A stretch of 64,000 nucleotides of DNA, from positions 62,001-126,000 of the forward strand of contig NZ_ACDZ02000006.1 of NCBI RefSeq assembly GCF_000173915.1, written 5' to 3'. The notes under the pieces were generated by a model. That model was not told the DNA's origin and did no database searches. It saw only the letters and a program-made list of their open reading frames with translations. This document shows positions 35,623-44,192 of the stretch, one piece after another; the stretch's first letter is position 1; every line of letters begins with the position of its first letter. A program made the translations under genes and the position numbers. The stretch comes from Gemella haemolysans ATCC 10379. GTDB lineage: Bacteria; Bacillota; Bacilli; Staphylococcales; Gemellaceae.

Positions 35623-36733
35623 TAAAGTTTATTGTATAGGTTGTGGTGTTGAGATTCAAAGTGAAAATCAGAACAAACAAGGTTATTTACCAAAGAGTGT
35701 AGTAGAGAAAAGTATCGATGGTAATCTTGTTTGTAAAAGATGTTTTAGATTAAAAAACTATAATGAGGTATCTGATGTGCAACTTGGAGCTGAAGACTTC
35801 TATCAACTTATCAAAACACTATCAAAAAAAGATGCATTAATTGTAAAAGTAGTAGATATTTTTGACTTTTCTGGAAGTTGGATTGAAGATGTAGTTGATA
35901 TTGTAGGAAATAATAAAGACATAGTACTTGTAGCTAACAAGTTAGATTTATTACCTAAATCTGTTAAGCAAAATAAAGTAAAACAATGGTTATTTAAGAT
36001 GCTGAAAGCTAAGGGCATTAAAGTAAAAGATATTCTTTTAATTAGTGCGATAAAAAATCAAGGTGTTGAAGAAGCAGCAAGTCGTATAGATGAATTACGA
36101 AATGGTAAAGATGTTTATATAGTTGGAGCAACAAATGTCGGTAAATCTACATTTATTAACAAACTTATCGAACTTACAACTGGGGACAAGAATGTTATTA
36201 CAACTTCTCACTTCCCGGGGACAACGCTAGGGATGATAGAGATACCATTAGATCGTGCTACTAGTATTTATGATACACCAGGTATTATTCTGGATTATGA
36301 TATAGCTCATTATCTTGATGCGCAAAGTCTAAAATTAGTAATGCCAAAAAAAGAAATTAAGGCGCGTGTATTCCAGTTAAATGCTGAACAAAGTTTATTC
36401 TTCGGTGGTATGGCTAGAATGGATTTTGTAGAAGGTGAGCGTCAAAGTTTCACATTATATGCATCTAATTTAGTAGAAATCCATCGTACAAAACTAGGTA
36501 ATGCAGATCAATTATTTGAAAAGCATTTAGGTACATTATTAAAACCGCCGTTTGAAGATAATATTTCTATATTCAACAAACAAGTTAAGAAAAGTTTCAC
36601 TATTGACAGTAGAAAGATGGATATTGTAATTTCTGGATTAGGATGGATTACTGTAAATAGCGATAGTGGATGCAAAATTGATATTCATGTACCAGAAGAA
36701 ATCGAAGTATTTGTACGTGAATCGATAATATAG
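35615..36733 (+). CDS. yqeH: Ribosome biogenesis GTPase YqeH
   Basis: Circularly permuted GTPase needed for 30S subunit assembly. An N-terminal zinc finger (CIGC ... CKRC) precedes the GTPase domain in permuted order: G4 VANKLDLLP, then G1 GATNVGKSTFI, then the switch FPGTT and DTPG. The start is TTG 35615: SD GGAGG (35605-35609) is 5 bases upstream, while the in-frame ATG at 35603 overlaps that SD. This gives 372 aa, the normal length. It overlaps yqeG. Confidence 0.92.
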   Translation: MSNKVYCIGCGVEIQSENQNKQGYLPKSVVEKSIDGNLVCKRCFRLKNYNEVSDVQLGAEDFYQLIKTLSKKDALIVKVVDIFDFSGSWIEDVVDIVGNNKDIVLVANKLDLLPKSVKQNKVKQWLFKMLKAKGIKVKDILLISAIKNQGVEEAASRIDELRNGKDVYIVGATNVGKSTFINKLIELTTGDKNVITTSHFPGTTLGMIEIPLDRATSIYDTPGIILDYDIAHYLDAQSLKLVMPKKEIKARVFQLNAEQSLFFGGMARMDFVEGERQSFTLYASNLVEIHRTKLGNADQLFEKHLGTLLKPPFEDNISIFNKQVKKSFTIDSRKMDIVISGLGWITVNSDSGCKIDIHVPEEIEVFVRESII

Positions 36734-36752
36734 TAAAAGAAAAGAGGATAAG

Positions 36753-37052
36753 ATGTTAAAAGGAAAACAAAAAAGACAATTAAGAGCATTAGCTCATCAT
36801 TTATCACCAATTTTCCAAGTAGGGAAATCAGGTGTAAATAGTGATATGATTCAAGGAATTAGAGATGCGTTAGAAAAACGTGAATTATTAAAAGTAAGTA
36901 TTTTACAAAACTGTGAAGAAGATAAAGATGAGGTTGCTCAAATTCTATCTGAACGTACTTCATCTGAATTAGTTCAAGTAATTGGACACACTATTGTATT
37001 ATACAAACAAAGTTCTAAGGAAAAGTATAGAAAAATAGAGTTGGTGAAATAA
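36753..37052 (+). CDS. yhbY: YhbY/CRM-domain ribosome-associated RNA-binding protein
   Basis: A 99-residue protein that is one CRM domain: LKGKQKRQLRALAHHLSPIF, QVGKSGVNSDMIQGI, LEKRELLKVSIL and the end VIGHTIVLYKQS. It binds pre-50S ribosomal RNA in relatives. nadD begins one base after its stop, so they are co-translated. Confidence 0.92.
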   Translation: MLKGKQKRQLRALAHHLSPIFQVGKSGVNSDMIQGIRDALEKRELLKVSILQNCEEDKDEVAQILSERTSSELVQVIGHTIVLYKQSSKEKYRKIELVK

Positions 37053-37053
37053 G

Positions 37054-37662
37054 ATGTCAATTGCGCTTTATGGTGGTAGTTTTGACCCGATTCATATAGG
37101 TCATCTAATTACTGCCGAAACAGCACTAGATACTTATGATTTAGAGAAAGTTATTTTTATTCCTTCGTATATTACACCGTTAAAAGGTAGAGAACTTGAA
37201 GCTAGTGATGAAAATAGGTTTGAGATGACGAAACTAAGTACTAAAGGCAACTTAAAGTTTGAAGTAAGTGACTATGAAATATCAAATGAGGGTGTAAGTT
37301 ATAGTTATAATACTGTTAAGTATTTTAGTGAATTGTATAAAAATGAAAAAATCTATTTTATTATTGGAACAGATAGAGCCAAAGATTTAAAAAAATGGTA
37401 TAATATAGGAGAACTAGCAAAACTTGTAACTTTTATTTTTGTTGCTCGTGATGAAGAGGATTTATATAAAGTAGTAGAAGGGGATGTTTTTTATAAATCT
37501 ATTAGTTATGAGATAATGAAATCACCGATAATTGAGATAAGTTCTAGTTTAATTAGGAAAAATTTAAAAAACAAGAAAAGTATTAATTATATGATTACTG
37601 ATGAATGTAGGTCATATATAGAGGAGTTGAGTTTATATGGAATATCAAGAAATTCAAAATAG
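37054..37662 (+). CDS. nadD: Nicotinate-nucleotide adenylyltransferase
   Basis: NAD synthesis enzyme forming deamido-NAD from nicotinate mononucleotide and ATP. The 202-residue protein has the nucleotidyltransferase start ALYGGSFDPIHIGHLITAE (T/HxGH motif), FIPSYITPLKG, FIIGTDRAKDLKKWY, and the ATP-site ISSSLIRKNLKN. Its 3' end overlaps yqeK by 26 bases. Confidence 0.93.
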   Translation: MSIALYGGSFDPIHIGHLITAETALDTYDLEKVIFIPSYITPLKGRELEASDENRFEMTKLSTKGNLKFEVSDYEISNEGVSYSYNTVKYFSELYKNEKIYFIIGTDRAKDLKKWYNIGELAKLVTFIFVARDEEDLYKVVEGDVFYKSISYEIMKSPIIEISSSLIRKNLKNKKSINYMITDECRSYIEELSLYGISRNSK

Positions 37663-38506
37663 AGTGAAAGAAATATTACCAGAAAAAAGATATGAACACA
37701 CATTAAGAGTTGTGGAAGTAGCGAAACATTTAGCAAAAGTTCATGGAGCAAATGAAGAAAGAGCCGCATTAGCAGCTTTAGTACACGATGTTTGTAAACC
37801 AATGGATGAAGTCTTAATGAAGAAATACGTAATTTTACATAATTTAGATGTTAATTTATTAGACTATCCAGTAGAGGTTCTTCACGGACCTGTAGCAAGT
37901 GCATTTATCGAAGAAGAATTTGGTGTAGCAGATGAAGAAGTTAAACTTGCTGTTGCTAACCACACATTTGGTAGAAAGCACATGACATTATTAGAGAAAA
38001 TAATTTTCATATCTGACTATACTGATCCACAAAGGAAACACCCACACTTAGCAGAGGTTACAGAAGTATCTCAGTATGACTTAGATGAAGCGGTAAGACT
38101 TGCTGCTAAGTATACGTTAGTTTATTTAATCGATAATGATGAAAGAATTTATCCATCATTATTAGATTGTTATAACTATTATAATATTAAAAACTATCGT
38201 GTCGGATTTAAAGAAAAAAATAAAGATAAAATTTTAACTGATGAAAAAACAATCACGATTAGAAATAAGAGTGAGGCACACTTCAAAAAAGGTGATTTAT
38301 TAGAAGCTACGACTTATGAAGATCCTGATACAGTGTTTGCTACATTAGAAGTTGATTTAGTTAAACCTGTAACAAGAGATACTTTAACAGAACGTTATGC
38401 TAAGTATTATGGTGTTACTCTAGATGAATTAATCGATAAACTAGCTAAAAGATACCCAGAAGATGATGTACTTTATGTGGTAATGTTCCATATTATAAAA
38501 AAATAA
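37637..38506 (+). CDS. yqeK: YqeK HD-domain hydrolase with a C-terminal extension
   Basis: HD-domain enzyme; in relatives it hydrolyses diadenosine tetraphosphate (Ap4A). Residues 1-186 match YqeK: RYEHTLRVVEVAKHLA, ALAALVHDVCKP (metal-binding His-Asp), LHGPVASAFI, NHTFGRKHMTLLEKIIFISD and the DP-rich end. YqeK is normally about 190 aa; this one has about 100 extra residues (from about 190) that I cannot assign, ending with a helical part (ERYAKYYGVTLDELIDKLAK). The frame is continuous, so the extension is genuine coding sequence. Confidence 0.88.
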   Translation: MEYQEIQNRVKEILPEKRYEHTLRVVEVAKHLAKVHGANEERAALAALVHDVCKPMDEVLMKKYVILHNLDVNLLDYPVEVLHGPVASAFIEEEFGVADEEVKLAVANHTFGRKHMTLLEKIIFISDYTDPQRKHPHLAEVTEVSQYDLDEAVRLAAKYTLVYLIDNDERIYPSLLDCYNYYNIKNYRVGFKEKNKDKILTDEKTITIRNKSEAHFKKGDLLEATTYEDPDTVFATLEVDLVKPVTRDTLTERYAKYYGVTLDELIDKLAKRYPEDDVLYVVMFHIIKK

Positions 38507-38526
38507 AATAAAGAAAGAGGATGAAA

Positions 38527-38865
38527 ATGGAAGTAGAAAACTTATTAAAAGTTGTTGTAGATGCATGTGATGATAAACACGGTTATGATATCGTTGCTTA
38601 TGATTTAACTCAAGCAGGAGTATTATATGACTATTCTGTAATTTGTCACGCTCCTACAAATAGACAAGTAGAGGCAATTGCTCAAGAAGTAAGAGAACAA
38701 GTATTAGAAAATGGTGGAGAAATTCACAGTACAGAAGGTCTAAGAGAAGCTAAATGGATTCTTATGGACTTAGGTGATGTAGTAGTAAACATCATGACTC
38801 GTGATGATAGAGAATACTATGAATTAGATGCGCTATTTGAGAAATATCCTATAAAAGGTGTATAA
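38527..38865 (+). CDS. rsfS: Ribosomal silencing factor RsfS
   Basis: Binds ribosomal protein L14 and blocks subunit joining when nutrients are low. The 112-residue protein has the conserved DLTQAGVLYDYSVICHAPTN, RQVEAIAQEV, EGLREAKWILMDLGDVVVNI and MTRDDREYYELDALF. I use ATG 38527, 7 bases after AGAGG; ATG 38521 is too close to that site. yqeM follows at once. Confidence 0.92.
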   Translation: MEVENLLKVVVDACDDKHGYDIVAYDLTQAGVLYDYSVICHAPTNRQVEAIAQEVREQVLENGGEIHSTEGLREAKWILMDLGDVVVNIMTRDDREYYELDALFEKYPIKGV

Positions 38866-38866
38866 T

Positions 38867-39586
38867 ATGTACGAAAATTTAAGTATTGTTTATGATAAAC
38901 TAATGGATGTCGACTACGATGCTTATAAAAATATTATTGGTCAAGAATTAGAAGATAGAGAAAATCTTCTAGTTCTTGATTTAGGTTGTGGTAGTGGTGC
39001 AATGCTACCAACTCTAAAAAAATATGGAGAAGTATTCGCAGTAGACAATAGTGAACAAATGCTGGCGATAGCTAGTGAAAAAGTTCCTGGTTGTAATTAT
39101 TTTGCGATGGATTTATTAGAAATCTCATCGCTAAATATAGAATTTGATTTTGTATTAAGTGCATTTGATGTATTTAATTATCTGTCGGATTTTGAAGAGT
39201 TTAAACTAGGATTAAAAGAAGTGCACTCATCTTTAAAGGAAGGTGGGAAATTTGTATTTGATATCCACACTCCAAAAAAAGTTAAGGATATGTTAGAAAA
39301 ACAAGTTTTCGGTTATGAAGATGAGGAAATTAGTTATCTGTGGTTCACATATGAAACAGAAAATTCTCTAGAGGTGGAGAGTGAACTGTCGTTCTTTATA
39401 AAAGAAAACAATGGTTTATATAGAAAACTTGAACAGTTTCATTCACAAAGAACTTATGAAATTGAAAGTGTCCTTGCTGAAATTCAAAATATTGGATTTA
39501 AAGTTAAAAATTATTTCTGTGACTTTGATAAAAACAATAAAAAATATGCTGAATCAGATAGAATAATTTTTATTTTGGAGAAGTAG
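38867..39586 (+). CDS. yqeM: SAM-dependent methyltransferase YqeM
   Basis: A 239-residue class I methyltransferase. Motif I VLDLGCGSGAMLPTL is near residue 36, motif II is EVFAVDNSEQMLAIA, then FDFVLSAFDVFNYLSD. It starts MYENLSIVYDKLMD as YqeM proteins do. I use ATG 38867, one base after the rsfS stop, with AAAGGTG 6 bases upstream. Last intact gene of the yqeG-M cluster. Substrate unknown. Confidence 0.87.
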   Translation: MYENLSIVYDKLMDVDYDAYKNIIGQELEDRENLLVLDLGCGSGAMLPTLKKYGEVFAVDNSEQMLAIASEKVPGCNYFAMDLLEISSLNIEFDFVLSAFDVFNYLSDFEEFKLGLKEVHSSLKEGGKFVFDIHTPKKVKDMLEKQVFGYEDEEISYLWFTYETENSLEVESELSFFIKENNGLYRKLEQFHSQRTYEIESVLAEIQNIGFKVKNYFCDFDKNNKKYAESDRIIFILEK

Positions 39587-39587
39587 T

Positions 39588-40374
39588 ATGGTAGTTGATT
39601 TTAAAAAAACTCTTAAGCATTTATATGCCCCTAAGACTAAACCAAGTATTGTTAATATAGAGAATGCTAATTATATTGCAGTTAGGGGGAGTGGGGACCC
39701 GAATGATGACAATAGCGAGTATAAGGGGTTGACCCAAAAGTCTTAAAATTTGACAAAGTTCATATGAGAACTCATAGACGCAGTGGTTTATTGATATCTA
39801 ATTTCGCTTTAGAAAAGCTTTTTAGATATCTAATAAACTGTGCGGGGGTGACTCGACAAAATCGATTTCTACGAAATCACGATTTTTGAGTCACTCCCAT
39901 CCTGTAGTGTATGCTATAAAGATGAGTAAAAAAGGAGAATATAAAATTCCTAATTACTTTGATTTTGTTGTTCCGCCGTTAGAAGGGTTTTGGTGGCAAG
40001 AAGGAATAGAAGGTGTTGATTATAGTAATAAACAAAATTTTAAGTTTATTTCATTAATACGTATGCCAGATTTTGTTACAAAAGAAGTATTTGAGTGGGC
40101 TATCAAGCAAATAACGGAAAAGAAAAAAGAAGATTTCTCAAAGGTTGAATTTTTTAGCTATTATGAAGGAACTTGTGTCCAATGTATGCATATTGGTCCC
40201 TATGATAAAGAGCCAGAAACTGTTACTAAGATGCACGAATATATGATTTCTGAAGGTTATGAATTAGACATTAATGAGATGAGATTCCACCATGAAATTT
40301 ATATTTCTGATGTGAGAAAAACTGCACCTGAGAAGCTTAAAACAGTTATTAGACATCCTATTAGGAAAAAATAG
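39588..40374 (+). pseudogene. GyrI-like (COG4832) effector-binding gene split by a MITE
   Basis: An ATG at 39588 (RBS TTGGAGAAG, one base after the yqeM stop) encodes FKKTLKHLYAPKTKPSIV, ANYIAVRGSGDPNDDNSEYK, the usual N-terminus of COG4832/GyrI-like proteins. The 174-bp element (39725-39898) follows and brings a stop at 39744-39746. After it the protein resumes: HPVVYAIKMSKKGEYKIP, VVPPLEGFWWQEG, CVQCMHIGPYD and MRFHHEIYISD to the stop at 40374. Compared with relatives, roughly six residues are missing at the junction. Clear insertional inactivation. Confidence 0.85.
39725..39898. mobile_element. MITE-like element, copy 2 (174 bp), inside a gene
   Basis: It runs from GGGGTTGACCCAAAA to TTTTTGAGTCACTCCC, the same ends and exact length as copy 1 (27702-27875). 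Two internal hairpins: CAGTGGTTTATTGATATCTAA with TTAGATATCTAATAAACTG, and GGGGGTGACTCGACAAAATCG with CACGATTTTTGAGTCACTCCC. No coding capacity. No obvious target-site duplication (left flank ...GTATAA, right flank ATCCTG...). Confidence 0.82.
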
Positions 40375-40375
40375 T

Positions 40376-40411
40376 AAACTTGATTCTAGTATTACTAGAA
40401 TCAAGTTTTTT
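40376..40411 (+). terminator. Terminator after the split gene
   Basis: AAACTTGATTCTAGTA - TTA - (C)TAGAATCAAGTTT stem followed by TTT. Confidence 0.85.
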
Positions 40412-40416
40412 ATGAA

Positions 40417-40445
40417 TTGACATTATATGATTAAAATAGTATTAT
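40417..40445 (+). promoter_or_regulatory. copY promoter
   Basis: TTGACA (40417-40422), 17-base spacer, TATTAT (40440-40445). The cop box begins one base after the -10. Confidence 0.8.
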
Positions 40446-40446
40446 A

Positions 40447-40460
40447 GTTACAGATGTAAC
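40447..40460. promoter_or_regulatory. cop box, CopY operator
   Basis: GTTACAGATGTAAC contains TACAGATGTA, an exact match to the CopY operator consensus TACANNTGTA, and is a perfect palindrome apart from the central pair. It lies between the -10 and the copY start. Confidence 0.85.
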
Positions 40461-40481
40461 TGAAAAAAAGGATGATAATAA

Positions 40482-40916
40482 ATGGAAATTAATATTTCGG
40501 AAGCGGAATGGGAAGTAATGCGAGTAGTCTGGAGTAATAAAGAAACTACAAGTAAGTTTGTAATTGATACTCTAGGTGAAGAAAAGTCTTGGACACCATC
40601 AACTATTAAGACTTTACTGTCGAGGTTAGTTGAAAAAGGATTTTTAGAAACAAGAAAACAAGGGAATAAATTTTTATATTCGGCGAATTGTGTAGAAGAT
40701 GAATGTTTAGATATACTAACACAGAACTTTTTAGAGAGAATTTGTGAAAGAAGAACGCATGTTATTGTTAAGAATATAATTGAGACTGATAATTTAAGTA
40801 AAAGTAATATTGATGAAATTATTGAGTTGCTTAAAGAAAAAAGAAAAACAGCAGCTGAGGTTATTACGTGTAAGTGCCTAAAAGGGCAATGTAGCTGTGC
40901 AGCGAAACACGGATAA
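40482..40916 (+). CDS. copY: CopY/BlaI family copper-responsive repressor
   Basis: A 144-residue winged-helix repressor. The N-terminal BlaI/CopY domain reads ISEAEWEVMRVVWSNKETTS, WTPSTIKTLLSRLVEKGFL. The C-terminus has the metal site Cys130-x-Cys132-x4-Cys137-x-Cys139, the exact CxCx4CxC pattern of CopY that binds Zn or Cu. A perfect cop box at its own promoter implies autoregulation. No copper ATPase or chaperone gene follows; an SDR gene is next. Copper targets are presumably elsewhere. Confidence 0.93.
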   Translation: MEINISEAEWEVMRVVWSNKETTSKFVIDTLGEEKSWTPSTIKTLLSRLVEKGFLETRKQGNKFLYSANCVEDECLDILTQNFLERICERRTHVIVKNIIETDNLSKSNIDEIIELLKEKRKTAAEVITCKCLKGQCSCAAKHG

Positions 40917-40931
40917 GAGAGGGATTATTGT

Positions 40932-41705
40932 ATGGAAAATAGTAAACAAAAGATACTTATAACAGGAGCTTCAAGTGGTCTTGGTCGTGAGTTAGCGCAC
41001 CAGTATGCACAAAAAGGGAATGTGGAGTTGATATTGGTAGCTCGCAGAAAAGAGGCTCTAGAAAAAGTTGCTAAAAAATGTGAAGCTTTTGAAAATGTTA
41101 AGACTAGAGTATATAGTGTGGATATAGGTTCTCAAGAACAGGTAGAGAACCTACTTTCGTCTGTAAAAGATATTGATATACTTATCAATGGTGCAGGCTA
41201 TGGGATTATGAAAGATTTTAGTGAATTTAGCGATCATGATGTTGTGAATATGTTTGATACAAATGTTATAGGAACTATTCAACTAACAACTGAAATTGCT
41301 AAAAGAATGAGAGAAAGAAAATCTGGAACTATTGTAACTATAGCTTCTCTAGCAGGAAAAATAGCTACACCAAAGAGTTCTGTTTACTCTGCTACAAAAT
41401 TTGCTTTAATTGGATACTTTAATTCTTTGCGTTTAGAATTAAAAAAAGATAATGTTCATGTTATGACTGTAAATCCAGGGCCTGTAGCTACAAATTTCTT
41501 TAATATAGCTGATGAAGATAAGAGTTATCAAAAAGCAATGGGTGGTAAAACATTAACCCCTAAACTAGTTGTTAGTAAGATAATAAAAGGTATTGAACAG
41601 AAAAAACGTGAAGTTAATTTACCATTTAAGCTAGTTTTAGCTGTTAAAATTAGTCAATTATTCCCAAGATTAAGCGACAGAATACTTTTAAGAATGTTTA
41701 AATAA
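40932..41705 (+). CDS. Short-chain dehydrogenase/reductase
   Basis: A 257-residue classical SDR. Cofactor loop ITGASSGLGRELA is at residues 10-22, then LINGAGYG (NAG motif), catalytic Ser in VTIASLAGKIA, YSATKFALIG with the Tyr-x3-Lys pair, and NPGPVAT. It resembles the DltE/YqjQ type. It lies 16 bases after copY with no promoter or terminator between them, so it may be copper-induced, though no link to copper is known. Substrate unknown. Confidence 0.88.
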   Translation: MENSKQKILITGASSGLGRELAHQYAQKGNVELILVARRKEALEKVAKKCEAFENVKTRVYSVDIGSQEQVENLLSSVKDIDILINGAGYGIMKDFSEFSDHDVVNMFDTNVIGTIQLTTEIAKRMRERKSGTIVTIASLAGKIATPKSSVYSATKFALIGYFNSLRLELKKDNVHVMTVNPGPVATNFFNIADEDKSYQKAMGGKTLTPKLVVSKIIKGIEQKKREVNLPFKLVLAVKISQLFPRLSDRILLRMFK

Positions 41706-41712
41706 GAATATT

Positions 41713-41750
41713 GAATCGAGATTGGATTATATCTAATTTCGATTTTTTTA
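41713..41750 (+). terminator. Terminator after the SDR gene
   Basis: AATCGAGATT...AATTTCGATT imperfect stem followed by TTTTTTAATTTTT. Confidence 0.6.
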
Positions 41751-41826
41751 ATTTTTAAAAGAAAATAAATATATTGAAAAAAGTACGTTTTTAAATCGTT
41801 ATCATAAAAAAATATTCAAATTTCAG

Positions 41827-41855
41827 TTGAAAAACACGTATTATTGTGATATTAT
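41827..41855 (+). promoter_or_regulatory. Promoter of the surface 5'-nucleotidase gene
   Basis: TTGAAA (41827-41832), 17-base spacer, TATTAT (41850-41855). Confidence 0.7.
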
Positions 41856-41899
41856 GTAAATACTAAATTACAAATAAGAAAGCGAGAAAAAAAGTTATC

Positions 41900-44113
41900 A
41901 TGAAGAAAAAAAAATATACATTAGCGTCAGCTACAATCGTAGGGTTAGCAATAGCAACTTCAGGAGGAGCTGCATTCGCAGATGAGTCAACACCAGCTCC
42001 AGCAACTTCGCCAGTAGCTGCACCATCATCAGTGCCGTCTGAGGCTCCAGTATCTCCGACGACAGGAGACGCAAAACCAGCAGTTCAATCAACTGATTCA
42101 ACAGAACCATCATCATCAGCTGCACCAAAAACAACTGAAAAAGATATAGTATTAGTTCACACTAATGATGTTCACGGACGAATCGTAGAAGAAAAAGGTC
42201 GTGATAAAAATACATCAGTTGTTGGTGATGCAAAATTAGCAACAGTAATCGAAAATGAACGTACTAAAAAAGATCAAACAACTGTAGTTCTAGATGCAGG
42301 GGATGCATTCCAAGGTTTACCTATCTCTAACTCAACAAAAGGGGAAGCTCGTGCAGAAATTTTAAATAAAATTAATTACGATGCTATGGCAGTAGGTAAT
42401 CATGAGTTTGACTTCGGTTTAGATGAAGCTAAAAAGTATAAACAAATTTTAAAATTTCCTCTATTAAGCTCAAATACTTATGTTAATGGCGTACGTTTAT
42501 TTGAAGCTTCTACAATCATTGATAAAGATAAAAGTGTTAAAGGTGATGAGGTTGTTGTTATTGGGGTAACAACACCAGAAACTGCTACAAAAACACACCC
42601 TAAAAATGTTCAAGGTGTAACATTCAAAGATCCTATTCCAGAGGTACTAAATGTAGTTAAAGAAATCCAAGCAAAAGCAAAAGCTACTGGTGATGACTAT
42701 AAAACATATGTTGTTCTAGCTCATCTTGGAGTAGATACAACAACACCTAACGAATGGAGAGGTTCTACTCTTGCCGACGAACTATCTAAAAGTCCTTTAT
42801 TAAAAGGGAAACGTGTAGTAGTAATCGATGGTCACTCTCACACAGTAGAATCAAAAACATATGGAGACAACGTTACTTATAACCAAACAGGAAGTTATTT
42901 AAATAACATTGGTAAAGTTACGTTAAAACCAAATAGTTTATTAGGAACTCCAAGTTTAATTAAAGCTTCAGAAACTACTAATGTTAAACCTAATGCTGAA
43001 GTTAAAAAGTTAGTTGATGAAATTAAAGCGAAATACGATGCGGAAAATGCTGTTGTTGTTGTGAAAAATAGTCCTGTTGAGTTAAGTGGTACTCGTGAAA
43101 ATGTTCGTGTACGTGAAACTAACTTAGGAAATGTAGTAGCTGACTCACTTTATGAATATGGTCAAACTGGATTTAAAAATAAAACAGACATCGCAGTAAC
43201 AAATGGTGGTGGTTTACGTGAAACTATTGCTAAAGATAAACCTATTACAAAAGGTAGTGTAATTGCAGTTCTTCCATTCGGTAACACTATTTCTCAAATA
43301 AAAGTTACTGGTCAAAATGTATTAGATATGTTTGAAAAATCTCTAGGATCTATTTTACAAGTTGATAAAGCTGGTAAAACTGTTTTAGATGAAAATGGAC
43401 AACCATTATTAGAACCAAGTGGAGGTTTCTTACACGTATCAGGAGCTAAAGTATACTACGATACAAATTTACCTTCTGGAAAACGTGTATTACGTGTAGA
43501 AGTTAAGAACCATGACACAGGTGCATATGATAAATTAGATTTAAATAAAACATATTACCTAACTACAAATGACTTCTTAGCAGCAGGTGGAGACGGATAT
43601 ACAATGTTAGGTGGAGCACGTGAAGAAGGACCATCTATGGATGAAGCATTCAAAAATTATTTAGAAAAAGCTGATTTAACTAAATATGCAGTAGTAAATC
43701 CAAACTCACGTACAATTTCTGTAGACTCTAAAACATATAAATTTGAAACTGAAAAGCCTCAATCGTCAAATGGACAAGATGCTCCAGTTTTAGTAAAAGA
43801 AGAATTAGTAGTAACACGTCATATTGATGCAGCAGGAAATGAACTTGCACCAGTAGAGCTTGGAGAAAAAACGCCTAAAGTTCTTAAAGGATATAACACA
43901 GTTTCAACATCTAAAAAAGAAGAAATTATAACTCATGTGTATGAAGTAGAAAAAACTAGTGTTAAACCAAGTGAAAAAGTTGCTAAAAAAGCTAATGCTA
44001 CTAACAGTGAGAGAAAATTACCTAACACAGGTCTTAACTCAGTTGCTACAGCATCATTAGGTGTAGTTGTGTTATTAGCTGCACTAGCATTAAGAAAAAG
44101 AAAAAATAGATAA
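41900..44113 (+). CDS. Cell-wall-anchored 5'-nucleotidase (UshA/AdsA family)
   Basis: Surface enzyme removing phosphate from nucleotides, releasing nucleosides such as adenosine. The 737-residue protein has a signal peptide ending near AFADES, a Ser/Pro/Thr-rich linker (about 30-75), then the metallophosphatase domain: HTNDVHGR, DAGDAFQG, GNHEFDFG, HLGVD and DGHSHTVE supply metal ligands. The 5'-nucleotidase C domain follows (TNGGGLRETI, FGNTISQIKVTG, NDFLAAGGDGY). A MucBP-like segment lies near 630-680; then sorting signal LPNTG (707-711), a hydrophobic helix and basic tail. Architecture matches AdsA-type adenosine synthases of Gram-positive pathogens. Confidence 0.92.
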   Translation: MKKKKYTLASATIVGLAIATSGGAAFADESTPAPATSPVAAPSSVPSEAPVSPTTGDAKPAVQSTDSTEPSSSAAPKTTEKDIVLVHTNDVHGRIVEEKGRDKNTSVVGDAKLATVIENERTKKDQTTVVLDAGDAFQGLPISNSTKGEARAEILNKINYDAMAVGNHEFDFGLDEAKKYKQILKFPLLSSNTYVNGVRLFEASTIIDKDKSVKGDEVVVIGVTTPETATKTHPKNVQGVTFKDPIPEVLNVVKEIQAKAKATGDDYKTYVVLAHLGVDTTTPNEWRGSTLADELSKSPLLKGKRVVVIDGHSHTVESKTYGDNVTYNQTGSYLNNIGKVTLKPNSLLGTPSLIKASETTNVKPNAEVKKLVDEIKAKYDAENAVVVVKNSPVELSGTRENVRVRETNLGNVVADSLYEYGQTGFKNKTDIAVTNGGGLRETIAKDKPITKGSVIAVLPFGNTISQIKVTGQNVLDMFEKSLGSILQVDKAGKTVLDENGQPLLEPSGGFLHVSGAKVYYDTNLPSGKRVLRVEVKNHDTGAYDKLDLNKTYYLTTNDFLAAGGDGYTMLGGAREEGPSMDEAFKNYLEKADLTKYAVVNPNSRTISVDSKTYKFETEKPQSSNGQDAPVLVKEELVVTRHIDAAGNELAPVELGEKTPKVLKGYNTVSTSKKEEIITHVYEVEKTSVKPSEKVAKKANATNSERKLPNTGLNSVATASLGVVVLLAALALRKRKNR

Positions 44114-44157
44114 TAAGATTTTAATAAATATATAGTATTAAAGTTTCTCAAAAAACA

Positions 44158-44186
44158 TTGACAAGGTATTCCTAACTTGATATACT
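44158..44186 (+). promoter_or_regulatory. T-box leader promoter
   Basis: TTGACA (44158-44163), 17-base spacer, TATACT (44181-44186). Transcription would begin near 44193. Confidence 0.8.
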
Positions 44187-44192
44187 TAAATA

